Translations under genes and position numbers: made by a program | Notes under the pieces: generated by a model | The model's database searches: none | The model's input: the letters and a program-made list of their open reading frames with translations, nothing else | What the model was told of the DNA's origin: nothing | Source: Ryuthela nishihirai | Taxonomy: Eukaryota; Arthropoda; Arachnida; Araneae; Heptathelidae | Direction of reading: 5' to 3' | DNA: 64,000 nt | Assembly (NCBI GenBank): GCA_038380435.1 | Contig: JAWZYU010000001.1 | Location: 10,830,001-10,894,000 of the forward strand | Part shown: piece by piece, positions 56,840 to 64,000 of the stretch | Position numbering within the stretch: the first letter of the stretch is position 1 | Layout of the letters: each line of letters begins with the position of its first letter

Positions 56840-57030
56840 TATCGGTATACCCTGTGCACGTTAAAGATCACATTGAATGGAGATGAACGGAGGCTACCAT
56901 CTGTCTCCTAACAGCTGTTCCAGTGGGTCCCCTCCCCCAACCTTCTCTGAGCTTTGAGGGGTCCATGTGACCAGGCCATTTAGCCCGTGGTGCTCTCAGA
57001 GACTCAGAGTTAAAACAACCCAACCCAATA
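56840..57030 (+). mobile_element. SINE family 2, 3' half
   Basis: Starts in the ccctgtgcacgttaaagatc block and runs through caaccttctctgagc to the gttaaaacaaccca tail. The tRNA head is missing. Confidence 0.85.
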
Positions 57031-57734
57031 CGAACGCTATTAAACATAAATCTGACACGTCAGTCTCTCAATGAACGAAATTTGTCAGATTCTCTCATAC
57101 TGAACGGTGAACTCTTTTTAAAAACTGTGGAGCAAATGATAACATTTCGTAAGTGAAGCTGAAATGTACGATGGAAGCAAACAAATGAATTATAATTGGC
57201 GGAAATATTACAGAACTACCCGATTAGCTTTCTACTTCCATGTAGTGTTAACCTGAAATATCCAATTCCAACTAATATTGCTCAATGTCAACATATTTTA
57301 TATTTATGCTTAACGATTAAGATACAATTAATAAAAATTTGTCAATAGAAAATTAAAACAATTTGTCAACAGTTTTTTTTATTAAGCGGAGCTTCAGTTT
57401 CCGAATATCATACTGAATCAGTGGTTCGAGGAAAAATATCAGAATAAAAAAACGCGAAATATTTAAAGAAATTTCTCTATTTTTTATTGCATTTCAGCTA
57501 CCTATTTCAGAGAGAAATAATTTTTCTTCTTACATTATCTGAAGAACAAATGCGGAAATAGATTCAAAGTGGAATACGACTTGACACTAGATCTTTTTTT
57601 CAGTGTTACCTGATTTTAAAGCTCTGTATTAGTCATGAGCAACTATCACACTGAAATTCTACTCTGTTCGCTATATAGTAGTTTGCGTTCTGTTCTCTGC
57701 CATAAGAACGGTTAAAACTATTTCTGGATTTATA
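57031..57734. other. Unassigned AT-rich DNA
   Basis: No repeats or frames of note. Confidence 0.4.
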
Positions 57735-58070
57735 AATGGGCTAAATGGCCAGGTCTCAGGGAGACTGAAGGCTCACAGAAGGTTGGGGGAGGGGACCCAC
57801 TGGAACAGCTGTTGGAAGACAGATGGTAGCCTCCCGTCAAGGCCATCCAGCGTGTTCTTTAACGTTTCACAGCGTATGGCTCTCCCGCACAGGGGGCCAC
57901 GGCTTAACGTCCCATCCTATGGACGGCGGCCTTTCCAAGCTCATAGGTGTCCGCTACTGACCTTGGACAAGGCGGGGAATTTTGCAGAGATAAATCTCAA
58001 CGCTAACCCAGCTGGGACTCGAACCTGGGAACTACAGATTACGAGCCTGGCGCGCTACCGACTGAGCCAA
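57735..58070 (-). mobile_element. SINE family 2, nearly full reverse copy
   Basis: gggctaaatggccaggtct, gttgggggaggggacccac, gtggccac-type body, cctttccaagctcataggtg, gggactcgaacctgggaac and the head complement ccgactgagcca. The last part of the 3' tail is missing. Confidence 0.9.
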
Positions 58071-58074
58071 TGAT

Positions 58075-58489
58075 TCTGGACTTGAACTAGATCAACGGGC
58101 ATTGCATTTACTATCGGTGTAAACTGTTTAAACGTATTTAAAGTTATTCGAGTGGTGATTTAAAGAGTGTCAGTTGTTTGCTACAGTATCTGAATAAAAT
58201 ATTCAATGTGGTCTGTGAAGTCCATAAGAAAAAAGGAAATTAAATTTTGGCAAAGTGATGCTCGAGATAAGAGTTGGTATTTTATTGCACCTACTGAACA
58301 ACTATTACCATTAAAGATTGTGGGAGGCTGGGAGTAATAATTGTATTATTCGCATTATTAGTAGCCAAACGAACAGTGGGTTTTCCTACTTGATGAATAA
58401 GGATGATTTTATCCTAAGGCGAGGGAATGAAATTCTAGCGTGGCATCGCCCGTCAAATGGACTCGCGCGGCGGCTTTAGTTTAAATTTG
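58075..58489. other. Unassigned
   Basis: No feature seen. A GC-rich patch (actcgcgcggcggcttta) lies near 58460. Confidence 0.35.
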
Positions 58490-58752
58490 ACCTCTACTTT
58501 TACTGTTTTCAAAGTAAACGTAAGAGGTCATATACTGATCAGAAATTGCAAATGGCTTTATTGGAGTTCGTAGTATCTGGAAATCATTTCCTAAATCATA
58601 GCACACGAAAATGGCATAATCACTGATAAGTATGAAGGAAGTTACCACTCTGAATTTAACGTCGATCAGTTTTAGAGCCAAAACTGTCTTGAGCCGAGTG
58701 GGATACGAACCCACGACCTCCTGACCTTTGGACCACTGAGCTACCGGCCGCC
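58490..58752 (-). mobile_element. Third tRNA-like SINE candidate
   Basis: On the minus strand 58752-58690 reads as a shortened tRNA: gccggtagctcagtgg (A box), then gtgggttcgtatcccac (T arm and B box), closing with a ctcggc acceptor-like half. At ~57 nt it lacks part of the anticodon arm, so it is not a functional tRNA. A body follows to about 58490, ending in an imperfect hairpin (acctctacttttact with agtaaacgtaagaggt). Confidence 0.5.
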
Positions 58753-58898
58753 GATTAAGATCTCCTCTAATTGATGATATGAACATTTTCTACCTACAGT
58801 ACATATTCCATTATGTCACATATAGGAGTTGTAATGGAATACGGAATCAATTTCGGAGTTTTTCATTCTAATATTAGGAATAAGATGCGTTCACTTTT

Positions 58899-59288
58899 GG
58901 GCGGGGGTAGCTCAGTCGGTAGCGCGCCAGGCTCGTAATCTGTAGTTTCCAGGTTCGAGTCCAGGCTGGGTCAGCGTTGAGATTTATCTCCGCAAAATTC
59001 CCTGCCGTGCCTTCGGTCAGTAGGAGACACCGATGGGCTTGGAAAGGCAGCCGTCCGTCGGATGGGACGTTAAGCCGTGGCCCCGTGTGCGGGAGAGCCA
59101 TACCCTGTGCACGTTAAAGAACACGCTGGATGGCCTTGACAGGAGGCTACCATCTGTCTCCCAACAGCTGTTCCAGTGGGTCCCCTCCCCCAACCTTCTC
59201 TGAGCCTTCGGGGTCCATGTGACCTGGCTATTTAGCCCATGATGTGCAAAAAAGTGCCGCTCAGAGGTAAAACAACCCAACAACCCAA
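58899..59288 (+). mobile_element. SINE family 2, full copy with 12-bp TSD
   Basis: The head has tagctcagtcggtagcgcgc and a good B box (ggttcgagtcc). The body and the aaaacaacccaacaaccca tail are complete. gcgttcactttt flanks it at 58887-58898 and 59289-59300. This is the best-preserved copy and can serve as the family reference. Confidence 0.95.
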
Positions 59289-59300
59289 GCGTTCACTTTT

Positions 59301-59639
59301 ATATAAATGCATCTCTAAGAAAGTACGAAAGACCAAAAATATGATGCAAACGTTTTGTAATTAAAATCTTTTTTTCTACAATTCAGGAATTTTTGATGTG
59401 TTCTGTGTGCCAAAAGAAATCCAAATTTTTGTCTCATTTTAAAATTAAGTGCTTTTTTAAATCTTGATACTATAGAAATAAATCTTCAGTGAAGGAATCT
59501 TTATCTCCCGCCATGATAAGGTTGCATTAGGAGAGGGATTCCTTATCCGCTGGGACAACTGAAACAGAAACTAGAAAACCAGGAACAAAAACAATTGGAA
59601 AAAGGAGCAAATGCATCCGTTGCATGTATTTCGGAGTAT
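59301..59639. other. Unassigned; may include the outer end of Polinton-like copy 2
   Basis: From about 59529 (aggagagggattccttatcc) to 59640 the sequence is not AT-rich and leads straight into the minisatellite, so the element's terminus may lie here. No inverted partner is in the window, so this is not testable here. Confidence 0.3.
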
Positions 59640-60585
59640 GCAGTAGGGAGAGTTTATGAACTGAATGAGTGAGTGTATGTAGTGGGGGAATGCATGCAGT
59701 GAGTGAGTGAATGCATGTAGTGAATTGGTGAATGCATGTAGTGAATGAGTGAATGCATATGGTGAATAAGTGAATACGTATAGTGAATGAGTGAATACGT
59801 ATAGTGAATGAGTGAATACGTATAGTGAATGAGTGAATGCATGTAGTGAGTGTGAATACATATAGTGAGCGAGTGAATGCATGAAGTGAGTGTGTGAGTG
59901 AATGCACGCAGTGAGTGTGTGAATACGTATAGTGAACGAATGAATGCATGTAGTGAGCGAGTGAATGCCTGTAGTGTGTGAATACGTATAGTGAGCGAAT
60001 GAATGAATGAATGAATGAATGAATGAATGTAGTGAGTGTGTGAGTGAATGCATGTAGTGATTGTGTGAATAAGTATAGTGAGTGAGTGAATGCATGTAGT
60101 GAGCGAGTGAGTGAATGCAGTAGTGAGCGAGTGAGTGAATGCATGTAGTGAGCGAGTGAGTGAATGCATGTAGTGACCGAGTGAGTGAATGCAGTAGTGA
60201 GCGAGTGAGTGAATGCATGCAGTGAGTGAGTGAACGCATGTAGTGAGCGAGTGAATGCATGTAATGAGCGAGTGAGTGAATGCATGTAATGAGCGAGTGA
60301 GTGAATGCATGTAATGAGCGAGTGAGTGAATGCATGTAATGAGCGAGTGAGTGAATGCATGTAATGAGCGAGTGAGTGAATGCATGTAATGAGCGAGTGA
60401 GTGAATGCATGTAGTGAGCGAGTGAGTGAATGCATGTAATGAGCGAGTGAGTGAATGCATGTAGTGAGCGAGTGAGTGAATGCATGTAGTGAGCGAGTGA
60501 GTGAATGCATGTAGTGAGCGAGTGAGTGAATGCATGTAGTGAACGAGTGAATGTATGCATGTAGTGAGTGAGTGAATGTGTGTGC
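59640..60585. repeat. Element-borne minisatellite, 21- and 25-bp units (Polinton-like end, copy 2)
   Basis: Units gagtgaatgcatgtagtga(g) at the left and gagtgaatgcatgtaatgag + cgagt (25 bp) over about 60230-60540, about 40 units in total. As 25 is not a multiple of three, all three minus-strand frames stay open together, which explains three overlapping long frames. These are not genes. Confidence 0.95.
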
Positions 60586-60735
60586 GTTGTACCAGAGCCT
60601 CATGTTAGCCATCCATTACCTGAGGTTTTCCCTAAAGATAAAAGAAACGTTTGAGGAAATCAACAGATAATGGATGTTGCCCGTCTCCCACGATCTAGGA
60701 CGACGGAGGGTGGCTTTTGGGGAGACATTTTTTTT
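60586..60735. mobile_element. Conserved subterminal segment, copy 2
   Basis: Near-identical to 51748-51900, same orientation, followed by a T-rich tract. Two copies in the same orientation 8.8 kb apart imply two separate insertions rather than the two inverted ends of one element. Confidence 0.8.
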
Positions 60736-60769
60736 TCTTTTTTTTTTTTCTTTTTTTTCGAATTATCAT

Positions 60770-60897
60770 TCTATTATTTTTTTTCACCTAAGAATTCCTT
60801 TACATTGTAGAGGACCATCAAAAGATATAAAACGGAGAAGGTGAATTTCATCACATCCCACGTGATGACGAAGATATCCTCTTCATCATTATACTCT
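60770..60897 (-). pseudogene. C-terminal remnant of the small membrane protein gene, copy 2
   Basis: Minus-strand translation gives DEEDIFVITWDVMKFTFSVL followed by a YLLMVLYNV-like hydrophobic stretch and a charged end with a stop. It aligns with the last ~45 residues encoded at 51976-52130. The rest of the gene is missing, apparently lost at about 60900. Confidence 0.7.
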
Positions 60898-60918
60898 TCT
60901 ATCCATGTAGATGAAGTG

Positions 60919-61197
60919 ATGCGCGTCGTGCATAATGTGTTTGGAACTCTCAAAGATCACCATCTCCGTACAGCTATTATAGAACATTCTGAATCAGTTC
61001 TACCCTTCCTGGTGGGTCCTGTTTTCGAGGAACCCGAGTGTGTTTATCAGCTGTTGGTGGACATTTTCCAACAAGAATTAACACGTCTGATTCTGTTAGA
61101 TGGACTTCACCCTGAAGAAAAACTACCGACCATCGTAGGGTGGTCTGGTGACTTGGACATTAACGCATTGGCACAAGTGTTTGTGGATACGGCCTGA
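60919..61197 (+). CDS. Small Polinton-region protein, unknown function
   Basis: I chose the ATG at 60919 because sequence before it is antisense to the membrane-protein remnant. The 92 codons include EHSESVLPFLVGPVFEEPEC and LLDGLHPEEKLPTIVGWSGD, with no transmembrane segment, Cys pattern or motif I know. It ends at a TGA, and an AATAAA-like stretch lies about 95 bp downstream (61290). Its place just inside the element end and on the strand of the integrase suggests an element gene. Confidence 0.4.
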   Translation: MRVVHNVFGTLKDHHLRTAIIEHSESVLPFLVGPVFEEPECVYQLLVDIFQQELTRLILLDGLHPEEKLPTIVGWSGDLDINALAQVFVDTA

Positions 61198-61356
61198 AAA
61201 CGAGGTCTGTTGAATTATGTAGATTCTGCATTTCTGTGTACTCTGAAATTTAATACTATTGTGGACGATGTAAAAGTTGAAATGTATAAATTAAATAAAT
61301 AATTGTAACCTATATAATGTGTCGGTCTTTTCATCCTATGTCATTTTAGTCTTGGT
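61198..61356. other. Spacer, AT-rich, with AATAAA-like signal
   Basis: Between the two small frames. It contains attaaataaataattg near 61286-61300, a possible polyadenylation signal. Confidence 0.3.
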
Positions 61357-61617
61357 ATGGATAGGAGAAAGAAGGTGTTAGCTAATGTTGGAAGTGTAAT
61401 CATAACAGTGTTAACGATAGTGGTGCTTGTATTAGAACTTTGGGCCCCCAGTAAAAATATTCAATGTGGAGAGTCAAAAGCCTTAGGCAGTGAATACAAA
61501 TTTCGCGTGTGTTACTTAACAGTGGACATCAGACAGTTTATAGGAGACATCCCGACAGTTACAGGTGTTACACTTTCATTACACCAATGGCAAATCCTGG
61601 TGGGATACGATGTTTAG
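61357..61617 (+). CDS. PC4-like ssDNA-binding domain protein (Polinton region)
   Basis: 86 codons. Residues ~12-29 are hydrophobic (VGSVIITVLTIVVLVLEL), possibly a membrane segment or a decayed N terminus. Residues ~37-86 resemble the C-terminal half of transcriptional coactivator PC4/Sub1: a short strand, an Arg-containing strand, then DIRQFIG and a GVTLSLHQWQIL block where PC4 has its Gly-x-Ser/Thr-Leu...x-x-W helix. PC4 folds bind single-stranded DNA, which would suit a self-replicating element. The similarity is by eye only. The domain ends without the usual helix tail. Confidence 0.4.
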   Translation: MDRRKKVLANVGSVIITVLTIVVLVLELWAPSKNIQCGESKALGSEYKFRVCYLTVDIRQFIGDIPTVTGVTLSLHQWQILVGYDV

Positions 61618-61621
61618 GTGC

Positions 61622-62610
61622 AGCAGAAAACAAAACTTTGGAATCCCATTATTTCGACCTTGAAAGAGTAGTGTAAAAAAGTTAGCTCAGAATACAGGAC
61701 TGCCACTGAAACTCGTCTGAGAATGGTTAGAAAAGCAACCCGCCTACACGCTACATAAACCTGTTCACAGAAAGTTCCCCCGTAACAAAGTTTATGTCAC
61801 AGTCTTAGACGAACAATGGCAGGCTGATCTCGTAGTTGTGAAAAATCTAACTCACTTCAATGGCGGTTATTGCTACATAATAACGGTCATCGATGTGTTC
61901 TCAAGGTATGGGTGGGCGGTGCCTATGAAGACAAAAACAGGGAAAGAAAACTGGTGTCGGCTTTCAAAAAAATCCTTTACAAGGGGCAATCTCCCATGAA
62001 TTTAAACACGGATCAAGGTAACGAATTTACCAACAGAGTGTTGCAGAAATTCCTGAAAAAGAAAGGTATTCGGTTCTTTGTCACCTACTCTGACAAAAAA
62101 GCAGCTTTGGTGGAGAGATGGAATCGCACACTACGCGAGAGACTGGTGAGATATTATACACTCAACAACACATACCGGTACTTGGACGTGCTGCAACGTG
62201 TTGTAGCACATCCAAGTTGTTTGGTTCCCAAGGACGTGACTTTACATAATGAAGACGTTGTGTGGGTTCAACTCTACCACAATCCAAACATAGTAAAAGA
62301 AAATCCGACATTTAAAGTGAGGGACACGGTTCGACTAGCCAGTCTAAAAGTACCCTTCAAGAAGGAAGGTATGCATTTGTGGACCGAAGAAATTTTTATA
62401 GTCGACAAGACGTTACAACGTCAACCCCCTGTATACGTCATACGAGATTCCGATGGAGAAGTGTTGAAGGGAACATTCTATAAATCGGAACTTCAAAAAG
62501 TGACCGAACCCGAACTTTACACTATTGAGAAAATAATCGAGAGAAAAGATCAAAAGGTACTAGTCAAATTTCGCGGTTATCCCAAACCTTCATGGATTCC
62601 TAAAAAATAG
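61622..62610 (+). pseudogene. int: Polinton retrovirus-type integrase with chromodomain (broken)
   Basis: Motifs on the plus strand in order. First is a tail of the N-terminal domain up to QPAYTLHKPVHRKFPRNKVY. The catalytic core has Asp at 61826-61828 (QWQADLV), Asp at 62011-62013 (TDQGNEF) and Glu at 62113-62115 (LVERWNRTLR), with 33 residues between the second Asp and the Glu. The C terminus has EKIIERKDQKVLVKFRGYPK, a chromodomain-like end. A stop (61718-61720) and a frameshift near 61949-61952 disable it. It catalyses joining of the element ends to host DNA. Overlaps by a few bases with the next gene. Confidence 0.88.
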
Positions 62611-63648
62611 ATAGTTTCTACCTGACCCTCCCCTCCACGGCTAGTCAGAATATTTACCTAAATAATTCGCAGAGTGATTTCATGTTTCGTCTAGCGCAAC
62701 CCCTAAGACTAAGTGGAAAATGAAAAGTGGGACTAGCAGAAGTTCACTTACCCGAGAGCTGGTACAATGTGGATGGTTCTAATGACACCTTTCAATATTA
62801 TGCTCCTGCTCCCTTTGAAGAATACTGGAAAATCAAGCTTAAACAGGCAAAATAACTCGAATGGAACTGTTGTCTCACTTCTCTACTCAGCTCCCCAAAG
62901 AAATATTGGTGTCATATAACAATGGTTACTGGGTATTCAAACCAGGTGAGGGATACGGTTGATGTTCCCTAAAACGAATTTCGGCAGGCTTCTGTGTGTC
63001 GGCGAGGGAGAAGTTGACAAACCCTTCCACCAGCGATTTACTAGAAAACTTTGCAATACTGCAACATTCGAGATAGATGATGATTGTTATTTCTACGTGA
63101 TTCCTCCAGGTAGTTTTCACAAACGAAAGGTACCCCACGGACGATACGAAACTGCTGAATCATTATTCGATGCGATGAACCAGGTCATGCCCTACAAGTT
63201 GAGAAAAGCTTTCCGTTTCAAGCAACAGGCCGATCACACAATGTTGATTGATGCAGACAAGTTACATTTCATTAAATTTCCTCAATCGAACCCCGGATTA
63301 GGAGACATGCTAGGTATTACTAAATTAGATATTCCACTGAATAAAGCCCTGGGTGATTACCCAATCGACATGAACAGAGGAATGTATGGTATTTATTTGT
63401 ATTCAGACCTGATTGCACCTCAGTTGTTAGGTGATACTCACGGTGAACTGTTGCGTGTTGTGAAACCTGCCGTCAGAACCAGTAATAACGAAGCCATTGT
63501 TGCAGTGTATCAACAACCTGATTACTACCCCCTGGTAAGAAATAGTTTCGAGAGTGTGAGAATCTTCCTTCATACCGATACAGGAGAACCTCTGCATTTT
63601 AAATTCGGTAAAGTTTTAGTCAAGTTACATTTCTGCCATGAGGGTTAA
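62607..63648 (+). pseudogene. Polinton minor capsid (penton-type) protein, broken
   Basis: The frame begins at an ATA (62607) where an ATG is expected and reads SFYLTLPSTASQNIYLNNSQ, a segment followed by an LAQPLRLSG block, as in the Polinton single-jelly-roll penton-like protein. A TGA stop falls near 62718-62726 and a frame change near 62855. From about 62959 a long frame (229 codons) holds the rest: a FYVIPPGSFHKRKVPHGRY stretch, a GLGDMLGIT block, then a PLHFKFGKVLVKLHFC end, which is the typical terminal strand. Inferred to form capsid vertices. The role comes from the family, not from this copy. Confidence 0.7.
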
Positions 63649-63729
63649 ATTCGTTCCCCCTTCTGCAGACACCTATGTGAGCTACTACAAGAGCCAAACG
63701 GGGCAGGGTGTGTTCAGGGGCCTTCCTTG
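63639..63729 (+). pseudogene. Start of the next Polinton gene, cut by Tc1 sequence
   Basis: An ATG at 63639 overlaps the end of the capsid gene. About 30 codons follow, including ADTYVSYYKSQTGQGVF, before the reading frame runs into Tc1 sequence at about 63727. A short N terminus with a Gly-containing repeat is typical of the small basic gene that follows the penton gene in Polintons, often compared to adenovirus pVI-like proteins. Too short to be sure. Confidence 0.35.
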
Positions 63730-64000
63730 CAACCATGCCTGAATGTCATACATGAACTGATTCTGCAGCAGGACAACGCCACCACACACACACTGCACGT
63801 GCATGGATGGACAGTCTCCAAGGTGTGGACATTCTCCCATGGCCACCATACTTCCCGGAATTGTCATCCATTGAGCATGTATGGGATCTTATGGGTTGCC
63901 TCCTTCGCCATTTACCTCTGGCGGCGAACATGGTCAGTTGTGTGCCCAATTGGATACTGCTTGGAACGCTATACCTATGAACATTAACCATCTGATTGAT
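63727..64000 (+). mobile_element. Tc1-like catalytic fragment (cut by window edge)
   Basis: The plus strand gives ILQQDNATTHT then, across a frame change, a PPYFPELSSIEHVWDLMG-like block, the second and third acidic residue regions of Tc1 transposases, and an LAANMVSC-like tail. The first half of the transposase and the TIR are missing. It breaks the preceding Polinton gene, so it arrived later or marks a deletion junction. Confidence 0.8.

Noticed and set aside
58690..58752. Functional minus-strand tRNA gene
   Set aside because: Only ~57 nt between acceptor-like ends, with the anticodon arm incomplete.
59527..60612. Three overlapping long minus frames (361, 329 and 293 codons) rich in His, Ser, Leu and Thr
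   Set aside because: Artefacts of 21/25-bp repeats. The 25-bp units shift through all three frames, so all stay open at once.
51748..60735. The two conserved segments as inverted ends of one 9-kb Polinton
   Set aside because: They are in the same orientation, whereas the ends of one element would be inverted. The intervening DNA is unrelated repeats.

Overview
This is a eukaryotic, AT-rich, repeat-dominated window with no complete, intact host gene that I can recognise. The mix suggests an arthropod, perhaps a chelicerate such as a spider: many Tc1/mariner remnants, a ZMYM-type hAT, a Helitron, RTE- and CR1-like non-LTR pieces, a Gypsy-type LTR element, Polinton/Maverick fragments and at least two tRNA-derived SINE families. 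That assignment is inference from element types, not from a marker gene. There are no operons, bacterial genes or CRISPR arrays.

Layout. 1-10.8 kb: two copies of an unidentified direct repeat (repeat A) bracket a mariner-like element with ~300-bp terminal inverted repeats (TIRs), a Tc1 element, SINEs and an RTE-like retrotransposon. The RTE-like endonuclease (about 9.8 kb) and reverse transcriptase (about 7 kb) are separated by Tc1 and SINE insertions. 11.4-13.2 kb: a Tc1 fragment abuts the broken middle and C-terminal part of a multicopy uncharacterised protein. 13.2-20.2 kb: AT-rich DNA with a short tandem array, a decayed C2H2 zinc-finger array and a SINE that itself carries an insert. 20.2-24.2 kb: a complete but dead hAT element with a perfect 8-bp target-site duplication (TSD), split by a SINE. 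25-33 kb: degenerate ~240-bp repeats and three Tc1-type elements.

34.2-41.5 kb: a Polinton DNA-polymerase fragment preceded by ~185-bp repeats. It lies next to a minus-strand Gypsy-like gag/protease remnant with primer-binding site and LTR. A second LTR in the same orientation carries a perfect 64-bp palindrome and a 172-bp tandem repeat. 41.5-50.9 kb: SINEs nested in Tc1, a GC-rich island, a ~2-kb 39-bp minisatellite, a hairpin, and Helitron and Tc1 fragments. 50.9-64 kb: the N-terminal part of the same uncharacterised protein family, broken by the end of a Polinton-like element. A second end of that element family follows at 59.6 kb and continues into a small unknown ORF, a PC4-like ORF, a broken chromodomain integrase, a broken minor-capsid-type gene and the start of another gene that is cut by Tc1 sequence. 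A foldback MITE, a Helitron, a CR1-like fragment and more SINEs lie between.

The most interesting material is the Polinton pair. Both copies carry a subterminal minisatellite beside a reverse-strand ORF for a small predicted membrane protein whose C-terminal segment is conserved between them. One copy also has a candidate PC4-like protein. All identifications come from motif reading and memory of families. No searches were run.
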